A stretch of DNA of 64,000 nt from an uncultured Sphingomonas sp. Its GTDB lineage: Bacteria; Pseudomonadota; Alphaproteobacteria; Sphingomonadales; Sphingomonadaceae. Position 1 is the first letter of the stretch, and each line of letters opens with the position of its first letter. The notes under the pieces were generated by a model. The model was not told the origin of the DNA, made no database searches, and saw only the letters and a list, made by a program, of their open reading frames with translations. Location: contig NZ_CAJYHX010000008.1 in assembly GCF_913774285.1 (NCBI RefSeq), positions 1-64,000 on the forward strand, written 5' to 3'. Both the position numbers and the translations under genes were made by a program. Positions 33,814-42,884 of the stretch are shown one piece after another.

Positions 33814-34299
33814 ATGGCTGCCCCAATTCCTGCCTCTCCCCTCTTCCTGCGCGAACCCGAAATCCGGCGCGGCATCGAGCTGCTCTATTTCGGCTATTCG
33901 CACCTCACCCGCTCGATCGACGACGGGCTGGCACGCCAGGGGCTGGGCCGCGCGCACCACCGCGCGCTCTATTTCATCGCCCGCAAGCCCGACCTGACGG
34001 TGAGCGAGCTGCTCTCGCTGCTGGCGATCACCAAACAGTCGCTGGGGCGGGTGCTTGGCGAGCTGGCCGAGCGCGGGCTGGTCGAGACGCGCGCGGGCAC
34101 CCGCGACCGGCGTCAGCGGCTGCTGCGGCTCACCGAGGCGGGCGCGAAGCTCGAATCCGAACTGTTCGAAGCGCTGCGCGAAAAAATGGCCGGCGCCTAT
34201 TCGAGCGCCGGCCAGGGAGCCGTCGGGGGATTCTGGGCCGTGCTCGAAGGGTTGATGCCGGAGGACGAGCGCGGCCGGGTGGCGACGCTGGGGCGCTAG
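33814..34299 (+). CDS. MarR-family transcriptional regulator
   Basis: A 161-residue winged-helix regulator: LGRAHHRALYFIARKPDLTVSELL, the recognition region ITKQSLGRVLGELAERGLVE and the wing AGTRDRRQRLLRLTEAG. The ATG at 33814 gives the usual length; a GTG at 33796 is a possible earlier start, and the long frame further upstream is overlap with ilvE. It is divergent from ilvE across about 70 bp. Confidence 0.87.
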   Translation: MAAPIPASPLFLREPEIRRGIELLYFGYSHLTRSIDDGLARQGLGRAHHRALYFIARKPDLTVSELLSLLAITKQSLGRVLGELAERGLVETRAGTRDRRQRLLRLTEAGAKLESELFEALREKMAGAYSSAGQGAVGGFWAVLEGLMPEDERGRVATLGR

Positions 34300-34317
34300 G
34301 CCGCAGCACTCCGAAAA

Positions 34318-34415
34318 CCGTCATCCCGGCGGAAGCCGGGATCCAGACGCCACTCTTTCAAGGCAAGAGCCGAGACGGAGGCCCCAATGGATTCCGGCTT
34401 TCGCCGGAATGACGG
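34318..34415. repeat. REP/MITE-like palindromic element
   Basis: 98 bp with inverted ends: CCGTCATCCCGGC on the left and GCCGGAATGACGG on the right, each carrying an inner hairpin (CCGGCGGAAGCCGG and CCGGCTTTCGCCGG). The GTCATNCCGGC...GATCCA layout is common in dispersed proteobacterial repeats. It lies between two convergent genes and may act as a transcript end for both. Confidence 0.7.
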
Positions 34416-34423
34416 AAGGTCGA

Positions 34424-35038
34424 TCAGGCGACCTTGAAGCCTTCCTTGTTCATCGCAAGGGTGAGTGCCTTGTTTTTTTCCTCGCTCAGCTGGGCGCGGA
34501 GCTCGGGGAACAGCTGGTCCTCTTCCTCACGGATGTGCTTTTCGAGCGCGGCGCGGAATTCCTTCACCTTCTCCAGCCACTTGGGCGAGGTGCTCGGCAT
34601 GTTCTCGAGCTCGTAGAGGAACTGCTTCACATAGCCATGCTCGGCGTTGAGCTCGTCGGCCTGTTCGGTCTTCCCCGCTTCGCGGAGCGCCGGGTAGATG
34701 ACATTCTCTTCCTCGATCGCATGCTTCACCAGCGCATGCTTGATGTGCGCAAGCAGCATGTTGCGGCGGATCGTCGCCTTGTCGTCGGTCGCTTCGAGCG
34801 TGTCGAACGCCTTGAGCACTGCCTTGTGCTCGGCCTTCAATGCATCGTCCCAGTTGCCCGCGAGCGCGCTCGGCGCCTGTACCGCCGCCTTGCGGCCGAG
34901 CATCGCGAGCAGACCCAGCGCCGCACCGCCCGCCGCTGCGCCGGCGATCACGCCCAGGCTGGCGCCGTTGCTGCTGGTCTTGGCGGTGTTGTTCGCGTTG
35001 GTCTTGGTGTTACGCTTCGATTCGGTCGTCGTAGCCAT
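34424..35038 (-). CDS. Hemerythrin HHE-domain protein with N-terminal glycine-rich membrane segment
   Basis: A 204-residue protein. A polar N-terminus (1-25, rich in Thr/Asn) is followed by a glycine/alanine hydrophobic stretch (about 26-47, GASLGVIAGAAAGGAALG) that could enter the membrane, then an HHE domain with AEHKAVLKAF, HALVKHAIEEENVIYPAL, AEHGYVKQFL and EKHIREEEDQLFPEL providing His/Glu ligands for a di-iron centre. Such proteins bind oxygen or sense redox stress. The exact role is unknown. Confidence 0.83.
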   Translation of the reverse strand: MATTTESKRNTKTNANNTAKTSSNGASLGVIAGAAAGGAALGLLAMLGRKAAVQAPSALAGNWDDALKAEHKAVLKAFDTLEATDDKATIRRNMLLAHIKHALVKHAIEEENVIYPALREAGKTEQADELNAEHGYVKQFLYELENMPSTSPKWLEKVKEFRAALEKHIREEEDQLFPELRAQLSEEKNKALTLAMNKEGFKVA

Positions 35039-35110
35039 GATAGCCTCCGTCGATACGTGGGATCGGGAGGGTAACCATCAGGAATACCAGGCGTTCCGTA
35101 GCGTACCGCG

Positions 35111-35914
35111 CTATTTGCGCGCTTCGGCGGCCATCTCGGCATTGCGTCGGGCGGAAGCGGCGAGCGTATCGCGCAGCAGCGTCTTGAGCGCATCGTCACG
35201 GTCGAGGACGTTCAGCCCTTCGCGGGTGGAACCGCCGGGGCTCGCGACACGGTCCGCGAGCACGGCCGGGCTTTCGCTGGCAGCCGCGGCCATCAGGCCG
35301 GACCCCTCGACGATGGCGAGCGCCAGTCGCTGCGCCTGATCGGCGGGCAGTCCCAACGCCGTCCCGGCTTCGGCCAGCGCGTCGACAAAGCGAAAGACAA
35401 AGCCCGGGCCGCAACCGGCGAGCGCGGTCAGCGCGTCGAGCATCGTCTCGCTAGGCACCCATTCGACCAGCCCAAGCGGCGCCATCAGCGTCTCGGCAGC
35501 GGCACGCGCCTCGGCATCGTTGCTCGGCGTAGTGAGGCCGACGACGCCCTTGCCGATTGCGACCGGCAGGTTGGGCATCGCGCGCACCACGGTCTTCGCG
35601 CCGAGCGCGTCCGCCAGCGTCGCAACCTCCACGCCCGCCAGGATAGAAACCAGCAGTGGCACGCCGCTGACGAACGGCGCCAGAACCGGCGCGACGGTGT
35701 GGAGTTGCTGCGGCTTCACCGCCAGCACCAGCGCGGTCGGCCGCTCGCCCTCGGGCGGCGCAGTCAGATGCCGTACGCCCTCGGGAATGGCCGGGCTGCC
35801 CGGATCGATGACGGTAATCGCGGCGGGATCGATCCCCGCGCCGGCCCAGCGGCGGAGCATCGCCCCGCCCATGTTGCCGGCACCGACCAGCCAGATCCGC
35901 GACAGCAGCGCCAT
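35111..35914 (-). CDS. proC: Pyrroline-5-carboxylate reductase
   Basis: A 267-residue NAD(P)H enzyme for the last step of proline synthesis. The Rossmann motif is IWLVGAGNMGGAML; KPQQ, VVRAMPNLPVAIGKG, ALAGCGPGFVFRFVDAL and VASPGGSTREGLNVL are the expected signatures. It starts one base after the stop of the upstream YbjN-domain gene, so they share a transcript. Confidence 0.93.
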   Translation of the reverse strand: MALLSRIWLVGAGNMGGAMLRRWAGAGIDPAAITVIDPGSPAIPEGVRHLTAPPEGERPTALVLAVKPQQLHTVAPVLAPFVSGVPLLVSILAGVEVATLADALGAKTVVRAMPNLPVAIGKGVVGLTTPSNDAEARAAAETLMAPLGLVEWVPSETMLDALTALAGCGPGFVFRFVDALAEAGTALGLPADQAQRLALAIVEGSGLMAAAASESPAVLADRVASPGGSTREGLNVLDRDDALKTLLRDTLAASARRNAEMAAEARK

Positions 35915-35915
35915 G

Positions 35916-36425
35916 TCAGGCCTCGCCCTGGGTCTCGATCAATGCGGCGGCGATCGCCTCGCTCGGCGTCTTGCCGCCCCACAGGACGAACTGGAAGACG
36001 GGATAGAAGCGCTCACACTCGTCGATCGCGCTTTCCACCAGCAGCTCGGCCTGGGCGAGCGTCAGCGACGCGCCCTCGTCGCCGTCGATCAGCGCGGCGT
36101 GGCGGAACAGCAGGATGCCGGTCGACGACCAGAGCTCGAAATGGCCGATCCAGAGCTGTTCGTTGACCAGCCCGATCGTCTCGTAGACCAGCCCGCGCCG
36201 CTCCTCGGGGACGCGCACGTCGGGAAAGCCCATGAACTGCAGCACGCCGTCGTCCTCGCGCCAGATCGCGCGAAGCTCGTACTGGGTCCAGCTGCCCTTC
36301 ACCTTGGCGACGATCTCGTCGTCCTCGCGCTCATGGGTCCAGCCATGCGCGGCGAAATAGGTCTCGAGCATGTCGATGGGTGCCGCGGCGTCGCGGTCGA
36401 ATTCCGCTTCGTCTAGCATGCCCAT
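35916..36425 (-). CDS. YbjN-domain protein
   Basis: A 169-residue protein with the YbjN fold: ETYFAAHGWTHEREDDEIVAKVKGSW, then GFPDVRVPEERRGLVYETIGLVNEQLWIGHFELW. No signal peptide. The start at 36425 has GGGGGCGAC upstream. YbjN-type proteins resemble type III secretion chaperones in fold and are of unknown function; the tight link to proC looks like operon packing rather than shared biochemistry. Confidence 0.82.
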   Translation of the reverse strand: MGMLDEAEFDRDAAAPIDMLETYFAAHGWTHEREDDEIVAKVKGSWTQYELRAIWREDDGVLQFMGFPDVRVPEERRGLVYETIGLVNEQLWIGHFELWSSTGILLFRHAALIDGDEGASLTLAQAELLVESAIDECERFYPVFQFVLWGGKTPSEAIAAALIETQGEA

Positions 36426-36537
36426 GTCGCCCCCGGTCGTGTAGCCATGCCCGCTAGTGCCAAGCGCGCGGACGGGGCACAAGCTTGCGCCTGCGCCCCG
36501 CCGCTCAAAACTGTGGACAAGGAAGTTTCAGCCAGCG

Positions 36538-36798
36538 TCACGCATTCCCTTGCGGGTTCAGCTTCGCCTCGAGCGCATCGAGGCGCGCCTTCAGCGCATC
36601 GGCCTCGTCGCGCGCGGCGGCGGCCATCGCCTTCACGGCTTCGAACTCGTCGCGGCTGACGAAATCGAGCCCGCCGATCCATTCGCGGGCGCGCTCGCGG
36701 GCGCCGGCCTCGGCTTCGCGGGCCACCCCGGCGAAGGTGCCGGCGGCGCCGTTCACCATCTTCACCAGATCGTCGAACAGGCGATTGTCGGTCTGCAT
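36538..36798 (-). CDS. ubiK: Ubiquinone biosynthesis accessory factor UbiK-like (BMFP)
   Basis: An 86-residue helical protein. FDDLVKMVNGAAGTFAGVAREAEAG is followed by LDFVSRDEFEAVKAMA and a C-terminal coiled coil (ADALKARLDALEAKL), the standard two-part layout of the family that assists UbiJ in ubiquinone synthesis. The ATG at 36798 (MQTDNRLFDD) fits homologues better than a GTG at 36813. It follows the TspO gene by 15 bp. Confidence 0.82.
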   Translation of the reverse strand: MQTDNRLFDDLVKMVNGAAGTFAGVAREAEAGARERAREWIGGLDFVSRDEFEAVKAMAAAARDEADALKARLDALEAKLNPQGNA

Positions 36799-36813
36799 GT
36801 CAAAAAACCCCAC

Positions 36814-37377
36814 TCAAAGCGTTTCGGGGTGGATGTGGGCGTTCGGGGCCGCCGACGCAATCTTTTCCGCATCCGGATTGAGATCGCGGACCTGCGAAAA
36901 CAGCACGCTCGCGAAGCACACCCAGGCGAGATAAGGCAGCAGCATCAGCCCGGCGAGCGTGCGGATGCGCCAGAAGGCGACCATCGTCACTGCCACCAGC
37001 ACCGCCAGCGCCACGATCACGATCAGCGCGAGATCGAGCATATGGAAGCGGAAGAAGATCGGCGACCATGCGAGGTTCACCGCGAGCTGGATCACGAACA
37101 GCACGACCGCCGCCGCCCGCCCCCGCGCCCCGCGCGCGCTCAGCACCAGCGCGAGGGCGAGCCCCATCAGCACGTAGAGGATCGTCCAGACGACCGGGAA
37201 GGCAATGTTGGGCGGCTGGATCGCAGGCTTGGCGAGCGCGGTGAACCAGGGGTTCTGATCCCCGGCGGGCGCGACCATCGCCGACCCGAAGCCGAGCAGC
37301 ACCACGATCGGCACCGTCACCAGCGCGCGCCGCCAGAAACCACGCCGCAGTTGCGCCTTCGATGCCAGTGCGTTCAC
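36814..37377 (-). CDS. TspO/MBR-family membrane protein
   Basis: A 187-residue protein with five predicted transmembrane helices. PWFTALAKPAIQPPNIAFPVVWTILYVLMG and LAVNLAWSPIFF match the tryptophan-rich TspO signature that binds porphyrins. An extra N-terminal basic stretch (SKAQLRRGFWRRA) precedes helix 1. It is the first gene of a small run with ubiK. Confidence 0.87.
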   Translation of the reverse strand: MNALASKAQLRRGFWRRALVTVPIVVLLGFGSAMVAPAGDQNPWFTALAKPAIQPPNIAFPVVWTILYVLMGLALALVLSARGARGRAAAVVLFVIQLAVNLAWSPIFFRFHMLDLALIVIVALAVLVAVTMVAFWRIRTLAGLMLLPYLAWVCFASVLFSQVRDLNPDAEKIASAAPNAHIHPETL

Positions 37378-37442
37378 GCCCGTCTCCCCATTGCAGTTGC
37401 CGTACGCCTAGGCGATCGCGCGGGAACTGCAAAGACATGCGC

Positions 37443-38096
37443 CTATCGCATCAGTGCGCGCACCCGCTCTATTGCCTGCAGCCGCAGGGGCTCGGTGTTG
37501 GCATCATAGCGCACCGCTTCCAACTCGCGGACGAGCCGTGCGGGATCGACGTGATAGCCACGGTCCAGCAACTGCAGGAGCTTGTCGACCGCACCCAAAC
37601 TCACCGCATCCTCGGCGATCGTCGCGCCGCCGGGTGGCCGGAAATTGATGTCGGCATGACTGGCCAGCAGCACGTCCCAAGCACTCCAATCGTCCCGCTG
37701 GACGCCGGCGGAGAGAGCGTAGTGCAGCGCGAGTGTCCGCGCGTCCTTTTCCCAGCTGTTCGGATCGCCGCCTGACGCGAGCAATCGCTTGAGCAGATCG
37801 GTGCGCGGAATGGCCGCGGCAATCAGCAGCGGCGTTTCCCCGCCCGGCTCTCGCGCATTGGGACTCGCGCCGCCCTTCAGCGCCCTCTCGACACCCGCCG
37901 CGTCATTGCACAGCACGGCGGCACCGAGCGGCGACAGGCGATTAGGAAAATACCCGAGCGCGTCGACGATCCGATCCCGATCCTGCACGTCCTGACATGC
38001 GCCGTTCTTGGGCGTCGATTCGACCGCAGCGGCGCCACAGGCAGCAAGCATCGCGAGTCCTGCCAGTATAAGGCCGATCGTTTTCAGCTTGCCCAC
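37443..38096 (-). CDS. Ankyrin-repeat lipoprotein
   Basis: A 217-residue protein. A lipoprotein signal with lipobox LAAC (AMLAACGAAA) is followed by about three ankyrin-like repeats (LSPLGAAVLCNDAAGVERALKGGASPNAR, here only described by its ends; PLLIAAAIPRTDLLKRLLASGGDPN; LALHYAL...WDVLLASHADINF). Predicted periplasmic and membrane-anchored, perhaps a protein-binding or immunity-type partner. The start is a GTG at 38096, 3 bp after the tlyA stop. No specific partner is identifiable. Confidence 0.75.
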   Translation of the reverse strand: MGKLKTIGLILAGLAMLAACGAAAVESTPKNGACQDVQDRDRIVDALGYFPNRLSPLGAAVLCNDAAGVERALKGGASPNAREPGGETPLLIAAAIPRTDLLKRLLASGGDPNSWEKDARTLALHYALSAGVQRDDWSAWDVLLASHADINFRPPGGATIAEDAVSLGAVDKLLQLLDRGYHVDPARLVRELEAVRYDANTEPLRLQAIERVRALMR

Positions 38097-38099
38097 CCC

Positions 38100-38834
38100 C
38101 TAACCGCGAACCGCCCCGATCAGGAACTCCACATTCCCTTCGGGCCCGGTGATCGGGCTGCGCGTCACGCCCAGCACCTGCCAGCCCTTGCCTTCCAGCC
38201 ATGCGGCCACCTCGGCGCAGACCCGCTCGTGCACGGCAGGATCGCGCACCACTCCGCCCTTGCCGACTTCATCGCGCCCCGCCTCGAACTGCGGCTTGAT
38301 CAGCGCCGCCAGCCGTCCGCCGGGCCGCACGAAGCCCAAAGGCACGTCGAGGACCTTGGCCAGCCCGATGAAGCTCGCGTCGCATACCACCAGGTCGATC
38401 GGCTCGGGGATGTGCGCGGGCGTGAGGATGCGCGCGCTGGTCTGTTCGTGGACCACGACACGCTCGTCCTGGCGCAGCTTCCAGGCGAGCTGGTTGGTCC
38501 CGCTGTCCACCGCATAGACGCGCGCCGCGCCGTTCGTCAGCAGCACGTCGGTAAAGCCGCCGGTGGAGGAACCGACGTCGATCGCCACTGCGCCGGTCAC
38601 GTCCCAGCCGAAATGCTCGAGCGCGTGGGCCAGCTTGATGCCGCCGCGCGACACCCAGGGATGGTCGCGTCCGCGCACCTCGATCGCGGCGTCCGCGGCC
38701 AGCATCTGGCCCGCCTTCTCAATCTTGCGCTCGCCGGTGAAGGCGAGCCCCGCCATGATGAGTGCCTGTGCCCGCGTGCGGCTCTCGGCGAGCCCGCGGT
38801 CGACGAGCAGTTGATCGGCGCGAAGCTTTGCCAT
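38100..38834 (-). CDS. TlyA-family rRNA methyltransferase (haemolysin A-like)
   Basis: A 244-residue protein. An N-terminal S4 RNA-binding domain (RADQLLVDRGLAESRTRAQALIMAG) is followed by an FtsJ-type methyltransferase with AIDVGSSTGGFTDVLL as the SAM motif and LVVCDASFIGL. Family members 2'-O-methylate 16S and 23S rRNA; some were first named haemolysins. The ATG at 38834 has AAAGGGTGGG upstream. Confidence 0.9.
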   Translation of the reverse strand: MAKLRADQLLVDRGLAESRTRAQALIMAGLAFTGERKIEKAGQMLAADAAIEVRGRDHPWVSRGGIKLAHALEHFGWDVTGAVAIDVGSSTGGFTDVLLTNGAARVYAVDSGTNQLAWKLRQDERVVVHEQTSARILTPAHIPEPIDLVVCDASFIGLAKVLDVPLGFVRPGGRLAALIKPQFEAGRDEVGKGGVVRDPAVHERVCAEVAAWLEGKGWQVLGVTRSPITGPEGNVEFLIGAVRG

Positions 38835-38970
38835 GCCCACCCTTTAGGCGCGGCCAACGCCCCGGCGCAACCGCTCCTCCATTCAGCGCAAGGCTTATTG
38901 CCCACTAATCTGATAGGGATTATAGAAGAGGTCCGGCCAGTCCCTCCCAGGACACAAGGAGAGGAACGCA

Positions 38971-39693
38971 ATGACGATCTTTTCGCCGATCGATGATCGC
39001 TCGCCGATCATCCTCACCGTCCCCGGCCTCGGCGGCTCCGGGCCGTCGCACTGGCAGACGCTGTGGGAGCAATCCCGGCCCGACACCCACCGCGTCGAAC
39101 TCGGTATGTGGGATACACCCCACCGCAACGCCTGGGTGACCAAGCTCGACCAGGCGATCCGGCAGGCGCAGGCACCGGTGGTGCTCGCCGCGCACAGCCT
39201 GGGCTGCCTTGCCGTCGCCTGGTGGGCGGCGCTTGCCGGCCAGACCTTCGGCGCCCCGGTTGCCGGCGCGCTGCTGGTGGCGCCCGCCGATGTTGATCGC
39301 GAGTCCGCCCCCGCCGAGCTTCACGCCTTCCGGCCGACGCCCGCGACGATCCTTCCCTTCCCCAGCGTGGTGGTGGCAAGCAGCGACGATCCCTGGATGT
39401 CGATCGCGCGGTCCGAGGATCTCGCCCGCAGCTGGGGCAGCCTGTTCGTCGATGCCGGGCCGCAGGGGCATCTCAACGCCGCCAGCGGTATCGGCTGGTG
39501 GGAGGAAGGCCAGGCGCTGCTCGACCGCCTGCTCGACACCGCCGCCGAGCGCAGCGGATCGGTGCGGACCACTGCCGAGGCGCGGTCGCTCCTTGCGATC
39601 AACGCCACCGATGCGGCGCAGGCGCATTATCTCGGCAACAGGCCGGCTAACGCCCCTCAAAACGCGATCAAATCGACGCAAGCACACTGGTAA
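38971..39693 (+). CDS. RBBP9/YdeN-family serine hydrolase
   Basis: A 240-residue alpha/beta hydrolase. VPGLGGSGPSHWQTLWE is the family start, AHSLGC holds the nucleophile Ser, SSDDPW the Asp and GPQGHLN the His. No signal peptide, so cytoplasmic. An AAGGAG ribosome site precedes the ATG. The natural substrate of this family in bacteria is unknown. The C-terminal 50 residues beyond the hydrolase core appear unstructured. Confidence 0.83.
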   Translation: MTIFSPIDDRSPIILTVPGLGGSGPSHWQTLWEQSRPDTHRVELGMWDTPHRNAWVTKLDQAIRQAQAPVVLAAHSLGCLAVAWWAALAGQTFGAPVAGALLVAPADVDRESAPAELHAFRPTPATILPFPSVVVASSDDPWMSIARSEDLARSWGSLFVDAGPQGHLNAASGIGWWEEGQALLDRLLDTAAERSGSVRTTAEARSLLAINATDAAQAHYLGNRPANAPQNAIKSTQAHW

Positions 39694-39793
39694 ACACAAG
39701 GAGGATAACCTATAATACTCGCCATGGGCATGGTCGGGTGACGTACCCTAGAGCGTCATCCGGCCTACCCTTCGCAGCCGATGGTATACTTCA

Positions 39794-39843
39794 CCAAATT
39801 GTAACATGATTTGGCAAACAGCAGTTGCACTCCTTGCAACTGC
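39794..39843. promoter_or_regulatory. Two palindromes upstream of the MerC-like gene
   Basis: In the 295-bp gap before the MerC-like gene lie CCAAAT-N9-ATTTGG (39794-39814) and a perfect 8-bp repeat GCAGTTGC-N7-GCAACTGC (39821-39843). The gap also has an AT-rich ATGATATATTGTAC near 39956 that could be a promoter or a poor Zur-like box. No gene is seen in the gap. The palindromes could be operators for the neighbouring Zur-type regulator or a weak terminator. Confidence 0.4.
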
Positions 39844-39988
39844 CTCGCCGAACTTTGTTCACCGCGATTGCATCGTCGGTACCAATCCAGCTGAGCAGCA
39901 GGCTCTCGCGCGCCCTGTCCGCAGCCTCATGCGGATTAACCGCGAAATTGCGCCATGATATATTGTACCGCCTCTACCGCAGGTCTAT

Positions 39989-40384
39989 ATGGCGCCCATG
40001 TCGTTGAGTACCCCTCTAGCCCGCTGGTGGGCGGGCCTGGATGGCGCTTTCGATCGCATTGCGATCGGGATCAGCGGCTTGTGCCTCATTCATTGCATCG
40101 CAACGACCGTGCTTCTGACGATCGTGTCGACCGCAGGCGGCCTGCTCAACCCGCACATCCATGAATATGGGCTGGTGCTGGCGATCGGTTTCGGCATCTA
40201 CGCGCTCGGTCGCGGTATCGTCCATCACGGCTATATGGCGCCGGCCGCCGTAGGTGCGTTCGGGCTCGGCATCATGGGCGGCGCGCTGACGCTGCCGCAT
40301 GGTGGGTTCGAGACGCTGTGGACGCTGATCGGCGTGTCGCTGGTGGCGCTCGGCCACGACCTCAACCGTCGCGCGACCTATTGA
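39989..40384 (+). CDS. MerC-domain inner-membrane protein
   Basis: A 131-residue protein with four predicted helices. ISGLCLIHCIATTV carries the paired Cys (CLIHC) of the MerC family of metal-uptake proteins; it lacks the second cytoplasmic Cys pair of classic MerC. PHIHEYGL and VHHGYM add His residues. The gene is followed 53 bp later by a Zur/Fur-type regulator, and no mer reductase is present, so zinc or another metal is more likely than mercury. The start could also be the ATG at 39998. Confidence 0.78.
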   Translation: MAPMSLSTPLARWWAGLDGAFDRIAIGISGLCLIHCIATTVLLTIVSTAGGLLNPHIHEYGLVLAIGFGIYALGRGIVHHGYMAPAAVGAFGLGIMGGALTLPHGGFETLWTLIGVSLVALGHDLNRRATY

Positions 40385-40437
40385 GTCGCCCCCGGCCGCT
40401 GCTTGCCGGAAGCGCTCGCAACGCCTAAATCCCCTGC

Positions 40438-40896
40438 ATGTCCGCGCACAATCATCACGAGCACCACGGGGCCGATCTAACCAAGGCAGCCCGCACCCGG
40501 CTGGAAGCGGCCGGGGAGCAGTGGACGGCGATGCGCGAGCGCGTGTTTGAGGCACTGGCCGGCTTCGACAAGCCTGCCTCGGCCTATGACATTGCCGAGG
40601 CGGTGTCGAAGGCCGAAGGGCGCCGTGTCGCGGCCAACAGCGTCTATCGCATCCTCGATCTGTTTGTCGGTTCCAATCTGGCACGCCGGGTGGAGAGCGC
40701 GAACGCCTATGTCGCCAATGCCCATCCGGAATGCCTGCACGACTGCATCTTCCTGGTGTGCGACAGCTGTGGCCAGACCACGCATATCGACGACGATTCG
40801 ATCACCAAGAACGTACGGTCGGCCGCACAGCATGCGGGTTTTTCGCCGGTACGCCCGGTGATCGAGGTGCGCGGCAAGTGCGGCAAGTGTGACTGA
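40438..40896 (+). CDS. zur: Fur-superfamily regulator, Zur type
   Basis: A 152-residue metal-sensing repressor with a His-rich N-terminus (HNHHEHHG). The winged helix includes ASAYDIAEAVSKAEGRRVAANSVYRILDLF; the C-terminal dimer domain has AHPECLHDCIFLVCDSCG and CGKCD, so the structural zinc site is formed by two CxxC pairs as in Zur. It probably controls zinc homeostasis genes, with the MerC-like gene the obvious neighbour. The Fur-family call is firm; Zur over Fur or Mur rests on the Cys pattern. Confidence 0.8.
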   Translation: MSAHNHHEHHGADLTKAARTRLEAAGEQWTAMRERVFEALAGFDKPASAYDIAEAVSKAEGRRVAANSVYRILDLFVGSNLARRVESANAYVANAHPECLHDCIFLVCDSCGQTTHIDDDSITKNVRSAAQHAGFSPVRPVIEVRGKCGKCD

Positions 40897-40947
40897 CCTG
40901 CCCATTTGATCGTTCGACTTGAGTGTAACGTTGCGCTAACAAACACC

Positions 40948-42873
40948 ATGGCTGACCTACCCAAGACGCCGCTGCTCGACACGGTCGACACGCCGCAGGA
41001 CCTCCGGAAGCTCGCCCCCGCCCAGCTGCGCCAGCTGGCCGACGAGCTTCGTGCCGAAACCATCAGTGCGGTGGGCTCCACCGGCGGACATCTCGGCTCC
41101 GGCCTGGGCGTCGTCGAACTGACGGTGGCTATCCACTATGTGTTCAACACCCCCGACGATCGGCTGATCTGGGACGTCGGGCACCAATGCTACCCGCACA
41201 AGATCCTCACCGGTCGCCGCGACCGGATCCGCACGATCCGCCAGGGCGGCGGCCTCTCCGGCTTCACCAAGCGCAGCGAAAGCGAGTACGATCCGTTCGG
41301 CGCCGCGCACTCGTCGACGTCGATCTCGGCGGCGCTCGGCTTCGCGATCGCCAACAAGCTGAACGAGGCGCCGGGCAAGGCGATCGCGGTGATCGGCGAC
41401 GGCGCGATGAGCGCCGGCATGGCCTATGAGGCGATGAACAACGCCGAGGCCGCGGGCAACCGGCTGGTGGTGATCCTCAACGACAACGACATGTCGATCG
41501 CACCGCCGGTGGGCGGGCTTTCGGCCTATCTGGCGCGGCTGATCTCCTCGTCCGAATATCTCGGGCTGCGCGAGCTGGCCAAGCGCTTCACCCGCAAGCT
41601 CTCGCGCCGCCTCACCGCGGCGGCGGGCAAGGCGGAGGAATTCGCCCGAGGCATGGCGACCGGCGGCACGCTGTTCGAAGAGCTCGGCTTCTATTATGTC
41701 GGCCCGATCGACGGCCATAATCTCGAGCATCTGATCCCGGTGCTGGAGAATGTCCGCGACAGCGAGCAGGGCCCGATCCTGATCCATGTCGTGACCAAGA
41801 AGGGCAAGGGCTACGCCCCGGCCGAGGCGGCGGCGGACAAATATCACGGCGTCCAGAAGTTCGACGTGATCACCGGCGCCCAGGCCAAGGCGCCTCCGGG
41901 CCCGCCGGCCTATACCAAGGTTTTCGCCGATGCGTTGATCGCCGAGGGCGAGCGCGACCCTGCCGTCTGCGCGATCACCGCGGCGATGCCTTCGGGCACC
42001 GGGCTTGACAAGTTCCAGGCGATGTTCCCCGATCGCACCTTCGACGTGGGTATCGCCGAGCAGCACGCCGTCACCTTCGCGGCGGGTCTCGCCGCGCAGG
42101 GCATGCGGCCCTTCTGCGCGATCTATTCGACCTTCCTGCAGCGCGCCTATGACCAGGTGGTCCACGACGTCGCGATCCAGAACCTGCCGGTGCGCTTCGC
42201 GATCGACCGTGCCGGGCTGGTCGGTGCGGACGGCGCGACCCATGCCGGCAGCTTCGACGTCACCTATCTCGCGAGCCTGCCCAATTTTGTGGTGATGGCG
42301 GCGGCGGACGAGGTCGAGCTCGTCCACATGACCCACACGGCGGCGCTGCACGACAGCGGACCGATCGCGCTGCGCTATCCGCGCGGCAACGGCGTCGGGC
42401 TGGAACTGCCCAAGGTTCCCGAGCGGCTGGAGATCGGCAAGGGCCGCGTGGTACGCGAAGGCAAGAAGGTGGCGATCCTGTCGCTCGGCACCCGGCTTTC
42501 GGAAGCGCTCAAGGCCGCCGACACGCTCGAGGCCAAGGGGCTTTCGACCACGGTTGCCGATCTGCGCTTCGCCAAGCCGCTCGACGAGGAGCTGATCCGT
42601 CGCCTGCTCACCACCCACGAAGTGGCCGTGACGATCGAGGAAGGCGCGATCGGCGGCCTCGGCGCGCATGTGCTGACGCTCGCCAGCGACACCGGCCTGA
42701 TCGATGCCGGCCTCAAGCTGCGCACTATGCGCCTGCCCGACATATTCCAGGACCAGGACAAGCCCGAGAAGCAGTATGACGAAGCGGGGCTCAACGCCGC
42801 CAACATCGTCGACACGGTACTGAAGGCGCTGCGCTACAACGAGGCCGAGCTGGCAGACGGCGTGCGGGCCTGA
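40948..42873 (+). CDS. dxs: 1-deoxy-D-xylulose-5-phosphate synthase
   Basis: A 641-residue thiamine-diphosphate enzyme that joins pyruvate and glyceraldehyde-3-phosphate in the first step of the MEP isoprenoid pathway. [22 protein letters not shown] is the ThDP motif (quoted in part: [13 protein letters not shown]), with [30 protein letters not shown] and [14 protein letters not shown]. The ATG at 40948 matches the family start; no good ribosome site is seen, so leaderless or weak initiation is possible. Confidence 0.96.
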   Translation: MADLPKTPLLDTVDTPQDLRKLAPAQLRQLADELRAETISAVGSTGGHLGSGLGVVELTVAIHYVFNTPDDRLIWDVGHQCYPHKILTGRRDRIRTIRQGGGLSGFTKRSESEYDPFGAAHSSTSISAALGFAIANKLNEAPGKAIAVIGDGAMSAGMAYEAMNNAEAAGNRLVVILNDNDMSIAPPVGGLSAYLARLISSSEYLGLRELAKRFTRKLSRRLTAAAGKAEEFARGMATGGTLFEELGFYYVGPIDGHNLEHLIPVLENVRDSEQGPILIHVVTKKGKGYAPAEAAADKYHGVQKFDVITGAQAKAPPGPPAYTKVFADALIAEGERDPAVCAITAAMPSGTGLDKFQAMFPDRTFDVGIAEQHAVTFAAGLAAQGMRPFCAIYSTFLQRAYDQVVHDVAIQNLPVRFAIDRAGLVGADGATHAGSFDVTYLASLPNFVVMAAADEVELVHMTHTAALHDSGPIALRYPRGNGVGLELPKVPERLEIGKGRVVREGKKVAILSLGTRLSEALKAADTLEAKGLSTTVADLRFAKPLDEELIRRLLTTHEVAVTIEEGAIGGLGAHVLTLASDTGLIDAGLKLRTMRLPDIFQDQDKPEKQYDEAGLNAANIVDTVLKALRYNEAELADGVRA

Positions 42874-42884
42874 TTTTCGATCCC

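Noticed and set aside
39694..39760. Good ribosome site AAGGAGGATAA followed by an ATG frame after the RBBP9-like gene
   Set aside because: The frame ends after five codons, so it is not a gene.
39989..40384. Mercury-resistance locus suggested by the MerC-like protein
   Set aside because: No merA, merT, merP or merR is present; a Zur-type regulator follows instead.
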